The notes beneath the pieces are model-generated. The model did no database searches. It was not told where the DNA came from and saw only the letters and a list, made by a program, of their open reading frames with translations. A stretch of 64,000 nt of DNA from Glebionis coronaria (Eukaryota; Streptophyta; Magnoliopsida; Asterales; Asteraceae), in contig CM046879.1 of assembly GCA_025667525.1 (NCBI GenBank), positions 384,609,039 to 384,673,038 on the forward strand, read 5' to 3'. The translations under genes were made by a program, and so were the position numbers. Below are positions 11,839-24,928 of the stretch, one piece after another. Numbering within the stretch: position 1 is the stretch's first letter; each line of letters starts with the position of its first letter.

Positions 11839-14800
11839 TGTGACATCCGTCAAATTTTTCATCTTTATTTCTTCATATAGTGATTTAACGTGAGCTTTGA
11901 ACTTGTTGGATTTAACGAATTGGGAAGTTATATCATATATATGAAGTATCCCAATTAGTTATCAATGTGGTGTCGATGTAAGCGTATTGCTTGTTTTGCT
12001 TTGCGGACAAAGCCCTCTTTAAGGAGAGCGAATGTAACAACTCGAGTTTTCGCGTCTATTATTTTATGAATGAAACGTGCGAGTTATTAAACGTTTTATG
12101 CATTAACCGTGTGCCGATTAGGCTTGTTTGCTGAACCCCTCGAGAATACGCGTATCCATCTTTGATTAAGTCGTGTGTCGAATGTTATCATGTTATTCAT
12201 GTTATGTTTTCGCGTTTAAGAACTTAGACATTTGACAAACCCTGGACCGAATGATACAATGATACAATTTATACAAGAATTAAATTAGTGAACTTTTATT
12301 TATCTTTTCAAAACTTGGTCAACAATAGTCAACATTCAGACCTGGAGCTAAATACATTGTTTATACAACCCACTAACCACTAAAATCCAGCACACATGCC
12401 TAGTTTACCCAAAATGGGTACATCACAAGCATACCATTTCCAGTTTTAGACTAACCCTAAACCAATATTACAAGGCTAAATACTGTCCAATTTGTTCAAT
12501 GTCCAAACACAACACAAAACATTATCCACAATCCAAATATTACAAATTGGTTCCTGCTGAGCAGTTTCAAATACAAATTCTGGGTAAAAGTAGAGAGTAG
12601 TGTCAAGCCGACCCATCTCCTTCTCGTCCACACCTGCAAATCGAAACGAAACCCCCGTTGTGACTCTTTTTAACCACCTTCTTTATTTTTCTGTACACGT
12701 CTTAGTTGTGCTCGTCATTTTTAAACAGACCTGCGAAAATAAAACAAATGGATTAGTCTTTTGTTACGGTTCAGTTTAAACAATAATATAGGGATAAATG
12801 ATAGCAATATTAACTTGGACTTTGACCAAACCAAGACCCCCATTGTTCCTGCCTTAACCAAACCGAGACCCCCTTTACAGTTTTTCTTACATTATTTCTG
12901 ACATGACCAAACCGTGACCAAACCGAGACCCCATTATTCTGCCGAGGCTTTAACATAAGATTTACACAATTCCCTTTTTACAGAAACATCTTTTTAACCA
13001 CCATTAACCCGCGGGTATAAAAACCCCTTATTAATTCGAAACCCTAAATTTGTAAATCCTTTTTATTTATGAAATTAACGCAAATTATTTCCCAAAAACA
13101 TTATTTAATTACAAATAAACAGCCGTGTATAAAAACCCCTAAATATATATAAACCCTAATTTTATTTTATTGATTTAAACTCTAATTAGACCCAATCCAA
13201 ACACGAATTGATTAGTTAATTAAATTAAAACCGAGATATGAATAAACCCCCAATTTGACCGAAACCCTAATTTTTACAAATCGGACTATACGATGAAATT
13301 GATATGTTTTTATGATAGAAAACATTGATTAATTGTTATTAAACATTAGATTTACCAAACCCCCAATTATTCAAAACCCTAATTTTCGAAAACTTATTTT
13401 ATTCAATAATTAACATTAATATACGTATGAAAACATTGTTTAATTGAAATGAAACCCTAGATTTGGAAAACCCCCAATTACTTCGAAAACCCTAATTTGA
13501 TTCTTATTAAATTCGAGAGCCCCTTTGTTCACAGTTTATTAATATAAACGATTTGAACCCATAAATCCTTTTATGAAACGAAAATCAGTAAATCATTTAA
13601 TTAAAAGGAAAAAGGATTTAAAACTTATCTTTTGATGATGAATCTATCATCGAATCTCCTGGAAAACATCTCGAATCGAATTGGTTTTGATGTGGGGATG
13701 AAACCCCACATCCCACGCATGATTATTCATCCTAAACCTTCATAATATATGATATTAATAATCAGAGAAACCATTTTTGCCATGGGAAATGTATTAGATC
13801 CGTTTGGTTTTTAGATAGAGAGAAAAGGGAACGGTTGGAGTATTTTCGAGAGAGAGAGAGAGAGAGTTGACTGGGTGTTTTGGGATAATGTGATAGATTA
13901 AACACGTATTTAACTCCCCTCTCCTTGTTTGTGTCGCCTTTGGGCCAGGCCGGGTCAAAAGGCCTATGGGCCGACAATTGGGTGGGTAAATTGGTTAAAT
14001 AGTTGGACTATTTGGTTGTGTTGGCTTATTTAAGGCCCAAACCGATTTTATTAACTTAAGGGTATTAATTAGCCCATAAATCTCATTTGTTAAATGACTG
14101 ATTTTTAAGTGTCGTGTTTTCCGTAAACGAAAAGTACCGTCAAGCACAACTAGGATGTCATGCCTATTTATTAGTGTAATTTTAAATGTCGTAACACGAT
14201 CTTTATAATCAAATAGGTCGCGGCTAGCGTAACCGTATTCTCGAGCTACCTTTACATTTTGTCACTTTGCTGATTTACGAGGTGATTTTATGGCCTCACG
14301 TTTAACTGATTTTACTGCTTTTTGGGGTGAGACATTGCTTGATTTAACGTATGAACACAAGTGCATTTACTGATTTATATATTATTCTAAGTCCCACTAA
14401 AAACCCAGTTGCTTTGGCCCGTGAATCGTGAACCGTTAATTACTTTGTGTAAGCGCGAATGTTATGGATAGATCTATCGGGGTTGACGCCCCTGTCTGTC
14501 TTGTCCAACAAGGGACAAGCGGGCACAGTTTCATTTGAGTCTGAGATAGGATGTCGTGGGTTTAGGCATCCATTTGGGCTACATTTATATGATTATACTA
14601 CCGGTGTTGTTAACGCTTCGGTGTCACGAGCTTAGACTGTAATAAATACTTTTATGATGACTTTGTATTTGTTATATTGTCATCACTTTTGGGAAAATCT
14701 TGTGGTTCATTAAACATTTCAAATTAACTAAACCTATGAACTCACCAACTTTATGTTGACGCTTTAGCAATGTTTTTCTCAGGTATTAAGAAGGAAGATG

Positions 14801-15057
14801 CTAAGTGAGGTCTCATGCATTGCCGTCATTTCTATTGAAACAAAGATAATTTGTACTATTTGGAAACTATGTTTTGTAACTGTGACTAGTTTTATGCTTC
14901 CGCACTATGTTAAAACTATTTATTTTTATCAATTACAAGTGATCTATTTTCCGAACGTCTCATTTAGAGGTCGTTCTTTGTAACTGTGTGTGTATGATAA
15001 TCATGACGTCACCTCTCCCTTGTTGCCATTATACTCTGATATTTTGGGAGTGTGACA
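11839..15057 (+). repeat. 5' LTR of the Tekay element (3219 bp)
   Basis: Matches 21522-24093 almost base for base except for 656 bases (14149-14804) found only here. Contains six AAACCCTA-type telobox motifs (13039-13495), repeated short ACCAAACCGAGACC strings (12820-12930), a GA run (about 13848-13866) and a 9-bp hairpin GATGTGGGG/CCCCACATC (13689-13712). No ORF in it is convincing. Confidence 0.95.
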
Positions 15058-15060
15058 GAT

Positions 15061-15073
15061 TGGTATCAGAGCC
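15061..15073 (+). other. Primer binding site of the Tekay element (tRNA-iMet)
   Basis: TGGTATCAGAGCC, three bases after the 5' LTR; complementary to the 3' end of initiator Met tRNA, the usual primer in this clade. Confidence 0.9.
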
Positions 15074-15385
15074 ATGGTTATAGAGAACTAGGTTGCATTT
15101 AGTAACTCTAGACTATAACTGCTATGTGTTTAATCGATTATCATACGAATTGTAAGTATTAAGTATATATACATGGATATATATATAAGTAATAAATTGG
15201 ATACATGTGATTTAACAATTACGAGGTATATTTACATGGGTTACATGTGCAACAACAAAATCTGAATTATGTTATATGGGATACATGTGGATTGAACAAT
15301 GATTGTTATATGTTATGTCAATGTCCTTTTTACGGACTAATTATATGAGATATTTACACACATTTATTTTGTTTATGTTACAGCG

Positions 15386-16587
15386 ATGTCTTCTTCTGAT
15401 GATTCCACGTCTACAGGAGCATACTACAATCGCAGTTCACAGTCGACTATCAGTTCATCAGTAGGACTACCTAGAGGATCACCATCAGGATATCCGTGGT
15501 ACCGGATGATTTCAGATGATGAGACTGAGAGAGAGACTGAGGAGGTTTACCGTTCACCGATCCGTATCCCTGATGCATCAGCTGATGACGTACTTAGCCT
15601 AGAAGGCGGAGGAGAGGATGACCTAGCCGCTGATGTGGTGCAGTCACCAGGACAGGCATCAGTCACTAGGGATGAGTCGATAGAGGAGATAGAGGATGAT
15701 GATATGGAGTTCACCGATGGGGAAGGTGAACCCATGGAGGTCACTGACACTGAGGACCCCCTGCTACATATGCTGCTACTCCTGAGGTTTCCATCGCACA
15801 CATCTCCTCGTCTTCGTCTGAAGACGAAGGGGAAAGGACAGACATCCCTACTCCAGCACCTGGTACTCTGCCTTTCTACTATGTTAGGCGACGTCTTCGC
15901 GGGAGAGCTGCCCGACCACCACCTTCACCTTACCGACCCCTCATACCCTTCTCTACCACTGACAGGCATGCAGCCCGCACACCTGCCAGTCCTGCCCCAG
16001 AGGCGTCACTACTACTACCACCACCAGAGACTGTACCTGCTATGTATCAGGAGATACTTGCTGATGTTGGCATCTCTACTGGGCCGAGAGCTACGACTCC
16101 TCTTCCTAGGAGAGCTACATCGACAGTTGTGATGCTTGGAGCAGCAGATGGATGTGTGACGACCCGTTTAAACAGGTTGGAGGATGCTGTAGAGGCTTTG
16201 GGTGAAGAGTATAATGAGGTGGAGGATAAGCTGGAGGCACTGACAAAGAAGAGTCCAGTTAGGGATGAGACAGTATTGACGGTTTATGTGACCCGTCTAC
16301 GAGGAAAACTCCATGCTGTTCTCGACCAGATGGATACCATGCCGAATGCTCGTCTTGAGGAGATCGAGAGCCTGATGACCCATTGGGGAGTAGAGCCATT
16401 GGTTGAGACAGGTGGACTAGAGGCACCTGTGGAGGACCCCATTGCTGACTTGGATAAGAGGTTTAGGGCCGCTTGTTATGATACCGATGTTAGACTTAGG
16501 GATTCCCAGGCTCGTGAGATCGTGGTTGAGAGGAGGTTAGCAGAGTTGGAGAGAGAGATTCACCAGCGCCGTGAGGGCACTAGTTAG
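15386..16587 (+). pseudogene. Extra ORF upstream of gag in the Tekay element, frameshifted once
   Basis: About 400 codons. The first part (15386 to about 15760) is Ser-rich then strongly acidic (EEIEDDDMEFTDGEGE). The second part, in the next frame, is Pro-rich and then a long charged helix with coiled-coil character (NRLEDAVEALGEEYNEVEDK, and REIVVERRLAELEREI near the end). The switch falls in a run of five Cs at 15757-15761 and fits loss of one base. It lies between PBS and gag in the same orientation. Function unknown; it may be a Gag-like or RNA-binding accessory protein. I do not recognise a named domain. Confidence 0.6.
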
Positions 16588-16857
16588 ACTTATCATGTAC
16601 CATTGACTTATTGTTGTACGACCACTAAGCTTTGAGGTTTATCTCAGCTAGTTGGCATTTTCTTTTTCTTTATGACGAATTATGATGTATTACCAAACAT
16701 TTCTATGAATGACATTATGTTATTTGGGTTACAAAAAAAAAGTTTTATGAGATCATTATATATTGTTTATTATACCATGGAGCATTTCATAATTGTATTG
16801 TGCGTGCCATGCATGTTATGACTGGCAAAACTCATTGTCCTATTACCTTTTTAGATT

Positions 16858-17814
16858 ATGGCGCCAGTTAGAAGATTTGAGACACAGAATCCACCAGCTA
16901 CTACCGGTGGTATTGATCCCGTCATGCTCAGTCAAATGATCGCGGAACGGGTGGCTGAAGCACTCGCAGCAGCCGAAGCGAATCGTACAGCAAGCACGCA
17001 AGAGGAGACAAACCAAGGAGCTACTATTGCCATTGCACGGACCTGTACCTACAAGGAATTTCGTACGGTTACGCAAGTAAGTTTCCGCGGTACTGAAGGA
17101 GTAGTGGGTTTGATCAGATGGTTTGAGAAGTTGGAATCCCAATTTGGGATTAGCAATGTTGCTGAAGCTGATAAGGTAAAGTTTGCGTCAAGCACGTTAG
17201 TGGATGGTGCTTTGACTTGGTGGAACGTCTATGCTCGTGCAGTGACCATTGACGTCGCCCAAGCGACGCCCTGGAGTGAGTTCAAAGCTATGTTTGTTAG
17301 GAAATACTGCCCACGAAATGAAGTCAAGCAGATGGAGGTTGAGCTGTGGAACTTGAAGGTCAAGGGTACCGCTCTTACTGCTTACAATCAGCGCTTTCAA
17401 GAGCTGATCTTGTTATGTCCCGAAATGGTGCCCAACGACGACCGATTGTTGGAGAGATACATTGAAGGACTACCTTTGAGCATCAAGGGGAATGTGACTT
17501 CATCCAATCCAACTGATTTGCACGAAGAAATCGATATGGCTCAGAGTCTGATGTACCAAGTGGTACAAGAGTTGGGAGAAAATACTGGAGATAAGAGGAA
17601 GTGGTCTGGCAACCACTACAACAACAATACCAACAATAGCAACAACAGCAACAACACTAACAACTACAGTCAGAACAAGCGACAAGAAGTAGCAAGGGTG
17701 TTTACTGCTGGACAAGGTAATACTGGAAACTATGCTGGAAGACTTCCTTTCTGTGGAAAGTGTGGCCGACACCACGAGGGAGCATGTCCCCCTACATGCT
17801 ACAACTGTTGAAAG
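16858..17814 (+). CDS. gag: Tekay Gag, truncated by an in-frame stop in the first zinc-knuckle region
   Basis: 318 codons including stop. The start at 16858 is the first ATG of the frame. The capsid-like core has [18 protein letters not shown] (residues about 79-96), LTWW near 120 and F-V-R-K-Y-C-P near 145, all typical of chromovirus Gag. An Asn-rich linker (residues 240-275) leads to [12 protein letters not shown] and CYNC. The TGA at 17812-17814 interrupts the next knuckle; the same frame continues beyond with two more Cys/His motifs ([14 protein letters not shown] near 17910). The element would normally make Gag and Pol from this one frame. Confidence 0.88.
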
Positions 17815-20610
17815 GCTGGACATAAGGCAAAGGAATGTCGAGCACCACCCTGTCCTGCTAACCAAAGAGGATCGGGAACACAGGGTGGCCAAGGAGCAAA
17901 TGTCACTTGCTTTGGATGTGGAGAGAAAGGTCACTACAAGAATAAGTGTCCAAGCAATGGGAACCAAGGTCGTGGTAACCAGATTCGAGGCAATCAGAAT
18001 CACAACCAAGGGAACCAAAAGCACAATCAAGGGAACCGGGGAGGAAATAACCGAGCCACAACTAGTACTCCTGGAGGATTCACGGCACCTAGCAAGGTGT
18101 ATCATTTATGTGCTGAAGCTGCGGTGCAGGACAACAATGTTGTGACTGGTACGTTCCTAGTCAATAACAACTATGCTTCAGTACTATTTGATTCTGGTGC
18201 GGATAGGAGTTTTGTGTCATCTGTATTTAGTGAACGCCTAAATATTACCCCTACTCCGTTAGATGTTAAGTATAATGTAGAACTAGCCGATGGGAAGTCA
18301 GTAACCACCGATGCTATTCTGAAAGGATGTAGTATAAGGTTACAAGATCGTTCGTTCAGTATCGACTTACTCCCCATAGAATTGGGAAGTTTTGATGTCA
18401 TCATTGGAATGGATTGGATGTCGAAGCATCACGCGGAAATTGTAGGTCATGAGAAGTGCGTCTGTGTTCCTTATGGAAACGATGTACTAATCATACAAGG
18501 CGAAAGAAGTGGAGTGAAGAATGGATCAAGACTGGAAGTCATCTCATGTATTAGAACCCAAAGATACATTGAGAAGGGATGTCCAGTATTCTTGGTTCAA
18601 ATAACGCGGAAAGAGGAAGAAGAAGATCATGAGAAGAAAGTGGAAGATGTACCGATCGTTAGAGATTTTCCAGACGTATTCCCAGAAGACTTATCGGGAT
18701 TACCACCAGCACGACAAGTGGAGTTTCACATCGAGCTTACACCAGGAGCCGCGCCTGTTGCTAGAGCCCCATACCGCTTAGCACCAACCGAGATGACAGA
18801 GTTAGCCGAACAACTAAAGGAGCTTTCTGGCAAAGGTTTCATTAGGCTGAGTTCCTCACCTTGGGGAGCACCGGTCCTATTTGTCAAAAAGAAAGATGGA
18901 TCCTTTAGGATGTGTATTGATTACCGAGATTTGAATAAGCTGGCGATAAAGAACCGTTACCCATTGCCAAGAATTGATGATCTTTTCGATCAGTTGCAAG
19001 GATCTAGCATATACTCGAAGATTGATTTAAGGTCAGGGTATCATCAGCTAAGGGTTAGAGAGGAAGACGTTCATAAGACGGCTTTTAGAACCCGGTACGG
19101 ACACTACGAGTTCCAAGTTATGCCTTTTGGTTTGACAAACGCACCCGCGATATTCATGGATCTCATGAACCGAGTTTACAAACCATACTTGGACAAGTTT
19201 GTGATTGTATTTATCGATAATATTCTCATCTACTCTCGTAATGAAGAAGAACACAAGGAGCATTTGAAGACCATACTAGAGCTGCTGAGGAAGGAGAAGT
19301 TATATGCAAAGTTTTCCAAATGTGAGTTTTGGATAAACACGGTGCAATTCCTCGGGCATGTAATCGATAGCAGTGGTATTCACGTTGATCCTGCTAAGAT
19401 CGAGGCCGTGAAAGATTGGGAGACTCCAACAACACCCACGGAGATCCGCCAATTTTTAGGTCTTGCCGGTTACTACAGGAGATTCATTGAAGGTTTCTCC
19501 AAGATAGCTAAACCAATGACGGAGTTAACTCAAAAAGACAAGAAGTTTGAGTGGAAGGAGGATCAAGATTTGGCATTCCAGACATTGAAGCAGATGTTGC
19601 GTGAAGCACCTATACTAGCCCTACCCGAGGGTAATGAAGACTTTTTGGTGTATTGTGATGCATCCATAAAAGGGTTAGGTGCAGTATTGATGCAAAGGAC
19701 TAAGGTCATTGCTTATGCATCAAGACAACTAAAAGTGCACGAGAAGAACTACACAACTCATGACCTAGAGTTAGGAGCAGTGGTGTTTGCCCTGAAGATT
19801 TGGAGACACTACCTTTATGGCACAAAGTGTGTTGTCTTCACTGATCACAAGAGTCTACAACACATTTTGAATCAAAAAGAACTCAACATGAGACAACGAC
19901 GTTGGCTAGAGTTGCTCAGTGATTACGATTGCGAGATTCGTTATCACCCGGGCAAGGTAAATGTCGTGGCCGACGCTTTGAGTCGAAAGGAGAGAGTCCT
20001 TAGGGTGAAGGCCTTGGTGATGAACATTGACTTAGACCTTCCATACTTAATTCTCAAGGCTCAGAAGGAGGCAGCCGAGGAAGAAATTCTCAAGACTGAA
20101 GATGTTGAAGGCATGATAAAGAAGTTAGAAGCTCGCTCGGATGGGACGTTATGCCTTGATAATAGGAGCTGGTTACCGTGCCATGGTGACCTACGACCTT
20201 TGATTATGCATGAGTCGCATAAGTCAAAATACTCCATACATCCGGGATCTGACAAAATGTATCACGATCTTAAGATGTTGTATTGGTGGCCGAACATGAA
20301 GGCGAACATTGCTACATACGTTAGCAAGTGCTTGACTTGTGCCAAGGTCAAGGCCGAACATATGAAACCATCAGGATTGTTGGTCCAACCCGAACTGCCA
20401 GAATGGAAGTGGGAAAGGATCACTATGGATTTCATTACAAAGCTACCTAAAACCTCAGCTGGATTTGACACTATTTGGGTAATCGTCGACCGACTCACCA
20501 AATCGGCTCATTTCATACCAATCAAAGAGACAGATGGAATGGATAAGTTAGCAAGAACCTACTTGGAGGAAGTAGTCACGAGGCATGGTGTGCCTGTGTC
20601 TATATCTCTG
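17815..20610 (+). pseudogene. pol: Tekay Pol: protease, reverse transcriptase, RNase H, integrase N-terminal half
   Basis: Same frame as gag. In order: remaining knuckles; protease DSGAD near 18190; RT from about 18890 with [12 protein letters not shown] and the active-site sequence FIDN (19213-19221), where the second catalytic Asp is replaced by Asn; RNase H with CDAS near 19655; integrase zinc motif H...H...CxxC (20208-20342); first catalytic Asp in [10 protein letters not shown]. The frame is lost near 20600-20607, just before the second integrase Asp. A separate reading frame opens at 18097. The stop, the frameshift and the RT substitution each predict loss of function. Confidence 0.88.
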
Positions 20611-21488
20611 ACCGGGATAACCGATTTACTTCACAGTTTTGGAAGTCGCTACAGAAGGCGTTGGGAACGCAGTTGGATATGAGCACTGCGTATCATCCCC
20701 AAACTGACGGTCAAAGTGAAAGGACCATTCAAACCCTAGAAGATATGCTGAGAGCTTGTGTGATTGACTTTGGAAATAGATGGGATAGGTACCTACCTCT
20801 GGTAGAGTTCTCATACAACAATAGTTATCACACTAGCATTAAGGCAGCACCGTTCGAAGCATTGTATGGAAGAAAGTGTCGTTCACCCGTGTGTTGGGCA
20901 GAGGTTGGTGAGGCACAACTCACTGGACCCGAAATCATACACGAGACTACTGAGAAGATCTTTAAGATCAAGAGCCGTATGCAAGCCGTAAGAGATCGAC
21001 AAAAGAGTTATGCTGACATGAGACGCAAACCCCTTGAGTTTGAGGTTGGCGATAGAGTCATGTTGAAGGTCTCACCTTGGAAGGGTGTGATTCGCTTTGG
21101 AAAGCGTGGAAAGTTGAATCCTCGTTACATTGGACCATTCAAGATCATAGAGAGGATTGACCCCGTAGCCTATCGTTTGGAGTTACCTCAAGAACTTAGC
21201 CGAGTGCATAACGTGTTCCACATTTGCAATATGAAGAAATGTTTAGCCGACGAGGCACTCGTTATTCCTTTAGAATAGATTCAACTCGACGACAAACTCA
21301 ACTTCGTAGAAGAACCGGTAGAGGTCATGGACCGTCAGGTCAAACAGCTCAAGCAAAGTCGTATACCTATTGTAAAGATCCGTTGGAATGCACGTAGAGG
21401 TCCAGAATACACGTGGGAACGTAAAGATCAATTCAAGAGCAAGTATCCTCATCTTTTTGCTAATCACCTTACTACGACAACGTCTTGA
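20607..21488 (+). pseudogene. pol: Tekay integrase C-terminal half and chromodomain
   Basis: Continues Pol in another frame: SDRDNRF with the second catalytic Asp, [19 protein letters not shown] with the Glu, then the conserved RKCRSPVCW and a [15 protein letters not shown] segment. An in-frame TAG at 21276-21278 interrupts the link to a chromodomain (about 21340-21460) containing KIRWNARRGPEYTWE, which in this clade steers insertion toward marked chromatin. The final stop is at 21486-21488. Confidence 0.85.
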
Positions 21489-21521
21489 TTTCGTGAAGAA
21501 ATCTCTAAAACATGGGAATAC

Positions 21522-24093
21522 TGTGACATCCGTCAAATTTTTCATCTTTATTTCTTCATATAGTGATTTAACGTGAGCTTTGAACTTGTTGGATTTAACG
21601 AATTGGGAAGTTATATCATATATATGAAGTACCCCAATTAGTTATCAATGTGGTGTCGATGTAAGCGTATTGCTTGTTTTGCTTTGCGGACAAAGCCCTC
21701 TTTAGGGAGAGCGAATGTAACAACTCGAGTTTTCGCGTCTATTATTTTATGAATGAAACGTGCGAGTTATTAAACGTTTTATGCATTAACCGTGTGCCGA
21801 TTAGGATTGTTTGCTGAAACCCTCGAGAATACGCGTATCCATCTTTGATTAAGTCGTGTGTCGAATGTTATCATGTTATTCATGTTATGTTTTCGCGTTT
21901 AAGAACTTAGACATTTGACAAACCCTGGACCGAATGATACAATAATACAATTTATACAAGAATTAAATTAGTGAACTTTTATTTATCTTTTCAAAACTTG
22001 GTCAACAATAGTCAACATTCAGACCTGGAGCTAAATACATTGTTTATACAACCCACTAACCACTAAAATCCAGCACACATGCCTAGTTTACCCAAAATGG
22101 GTACATCACAAGCATACCATTTCCAGTTTTAGACTAACCCTAAACCAATATTACAAGGCTAAATACTGTCCAATTTGTTCAATGTCCAAACACAACACAA
22201 AACATTATCCACAATCCAAATATTACAAATTGGTTCCTGCTGAGCAGTTTCAAATACAAATTCTGGGTAAAAGTAGAGAGTAGTGTCAAGCCGACCCATC
22301 ACCTTCTCGTCCACACCTGCAAACCGAAACGAAACCCCCGTTGTGAGTCTTTTTAACCACCTTCTTTATTTTTTTGTGCACGTCTTAGTTGTGCTCGTCA
22401 TTTTTAAACAAACCTGCGAAAATAAAACAAATGGATTAGTCTTTTGTTACGGTTCAGTTTAAACAATAATATAGGGATAAATAATAGCAATATTAACTTG
22501 GACTTTGACCAAACCAAGACCCCCATTGTTCCTGCCTTAACCAAACCGAGACCCCCTTTACAGTTTTTCTTACATTATTTCTGCCATGACCAAACCGTGA
22601 CCAAACCGAGACCAAACCGAGACCCCATTATTCTGCCGAGGCTTTAACATAAGATTTACACAATTCCCTTTTTACAGAAACATCTTTTTAACCACCATTA
22701 ACCCGCGGGTATAAAAACCCCTTATTAATTCGAAACCCTAAATTTGTAAATCCTTTTTATTTATGAAATTAACGCAAATTATTTCCCAAAAACATTATTT
22801 AATTACAAATAAACAGTCGTGTATAAAAACCCCCAAATTTATATAAACCCTAATTTTATTTTATTGATTTAAACTCTAATTAGACCCAATCCAAACACGA
22901 ATTGATTAGTTAATTAAATTAAAACCGAGATATGAATAAACCCCCAATTTGACCGAAACCCTAATTTTTACAAATCGGACTATACGATGAAATTGATATG
23001 TTTTTATGATAGAAAACATTGATTAATTGTTATTAAACATTAGATTTACCAAAACCCCCAATTATTCAAAACCCTAATTTTCGAAAACTTATTTTATTCA
23101 ATAATTAACATTAATATACGTATGAAAACATTGTTTAATTGAAATGAAACACTAGATTTGGAAAACCCCCAATTACTTCGAAAACCCTAATTTGATTCTT
23201 ATTATATTCGAGAGCCCCTTTGTTCACAGTTTATTAATACAAACGATTTGAACCCATAAATCCTTTTATGAAACGAAAATCAGTAAATCATTTAATTAAA
23301 AGGAAAAAGGATTTAAAACTTATCTTTTGATGATGAATCTATCATCGAATCTCCTGGAAAACATCTCGAATCGAATTGGTTTTGATGTGGGGATGAAACC
23401 CCACATCCCACGCATGATTATTCATCCTAAACCTTCATAATAATTGTTATTAATAATCAGAGAAACCATTTTTGCCATGGGAAATGTATTAGATCTGTTT
23501 GGTTTTTAGATAGAGAGAAAAGGGAACGGTTGGAGTATTTTCGAGAGAGAGAGAGAGAGTTGACTGGGTGTTTTGGGATAATGTAATAGATTAAACACGT
23601 ATTTAACTCCCCTCTCCTTGTTTGTGTCGCCTTTGGGCCAGGCCGGGTCAAAAGGCCTATGGGCCGACCATTGGGTGGGTAAATTGGTTAAATAGTTGGG
23701 CCGTTTGGTTGTGTTGGGTTATTTAAGGCCCAAACTGATTTTATTAACTTAAGGGTATTAATTAGCCCATAAATCTCATTTGTTAAATGACTGATTTTTA
23801 AGTGTCGTGTTTTCCGTAAACGAAAAGTACCGTCAAGCACAGTGAGGTCTCATGCATTGCCGTCATTTCTATTGAAACAAAGATAATTTGTACTATTTGG
23901 AAACTATGTTTTGTAACTGTGACTAGTTTTATGCTTCTGCACTATGTTAAAACTATTTATTATATCAATTACAAGTGATCTATTTTCCGAACGTCTCATT
24001 TAGAGGTCGTTCTTTGTAACTGTGTGTGTATGATAATCATGACGTCACCTCTTTCTTGTTGCCATTATACTCTGATATTTTGGGAGTGTGACA
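21522..24093 (+). repeat. 3' LTR of the Tekay element (2572 bp, 656-base internal deletion)
   Basis: Starts TGTGACATCC after a weak purine tract and ends GTGTGACA. Collinear with the 5' LTR except that 23841/23842 joins what are positions 14148 and 14805 there. The missing part includes a block shared with LTR C, so it was lost here rather than gained in the 5' copy. The telobox series is retained, one with an altered base. Confidence 0.95.
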
Positions 24094-24098
24094 ATAAG
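24094..24098 (+). repeat. Target site duplication ATAAG, right
   Basis: Second copy of the duplication at 11834-11838. Confidence 0.9.
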
Positions 24099-24916
24099 TT
24101 TCCTCGCGGACGGTTAAGGCTCATGTGTTGTTGGTTGAGATTATTTTCGTGTAAACTGAGTTCACGTTTGAACGTGAAGGTTTTATCAGGGATATGCATC
24201 CTCGTTTGTTTGCTGAGAATAAGTTTGAGTTTGGGAGTGAATCTCGGGACGAGATTTATATTAGGAGGGAGTGATGTGACAACCGTGGTTTTGAGGTTCG
24301 TCACTTGGTCTTACTTTTAGGTTATTTTATGTGTGCTTACTTGAATTGTGTGTTTACGTATTTATTTTGTGTGAACGAGGTTGGTGTGGTTATCGTTTAT
24401 GAGTATAGAGTACTCATAAGTAAATCGAGGAACGGTTATTTCATGTTCATGAGCTCACAAGTGGTGACTATGAAATGAAAATGGTGATATTGTGGTGTTT
24501 ACGTATACGTATAAGTATTATAGTAGTAGTATTTTTTTTAGGATTTACGGTTTAGCATTTAGAGATCTCGGGTGAGGTAATTATCCATATGAATATTTTT
24601 CGGGATGGTTTTAGGTCATTTAGGACTTAATTATAAAGTTTATTTCAAAATTTGAGATTTTTTTTTAAAGTGTATATTTTACGACTTTTACGGTAAAACG
24701 CGTAAAAACTGACTAGTTTTACGGTTTTGAGGTTTTGGAGGCTTTAGGAGCTGAAATAAATTAAGGAAAATTAGTGTAATATTAATAAGATATTTATTAA
24801 TAATAAAATAAAGAGAAAAACGAATTTTATGGTGTTTAGGTCGGTTTAGAAGAAAAAAAAAGGAAAAAAAGAAAAGATTTATGGTAAGTGGTAATTGGGT
24901 TGGACAAGGATTGTTT

Positions 24917-24928
24917 TGGCTATATAAG
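24917..24928 (+). promoter_or_regulatory. TATA box of LTR C
   Basis: GGCTATATAAGG, the best TATA context in this LTR, about 645 bases from its start. Confidence 0.5.

Larger units (their letters stand above)
11839..24093 (+). mobile_element. Complete Tekay-type chromovirus retrotransposon (Ty3/gypsy)
   Basis: 12255 bp bounded by perfect 5-bp duplications, with two near-identical LTRs starting TGTGACATCC and ending GTGTGACA, and a tRNA-iMet primer site at 15061. It carries an extra ORF before gag, a single gag-pol frame and a C-terminal chromodomain. The coding region is dead: two in-frame stops, a frameshift in integrase and a changed RT active site. Chromodomain and Gag type place it in the Tekay/Del clade. 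Confidence 0.93.

Noticed and set aside
15061..15073. tRNA gene
   Set aside because: Only a 13-base tRNA 3' complement right after an LTR; it is a primer site. The same holds for 30003-30020 and 41969-41980.
17500..18105. 201-codon minus ORF
   Set aside because: Antisense shadow of the Tekay Gag-Pol frame; low-complexity Ser/Val/Leu.
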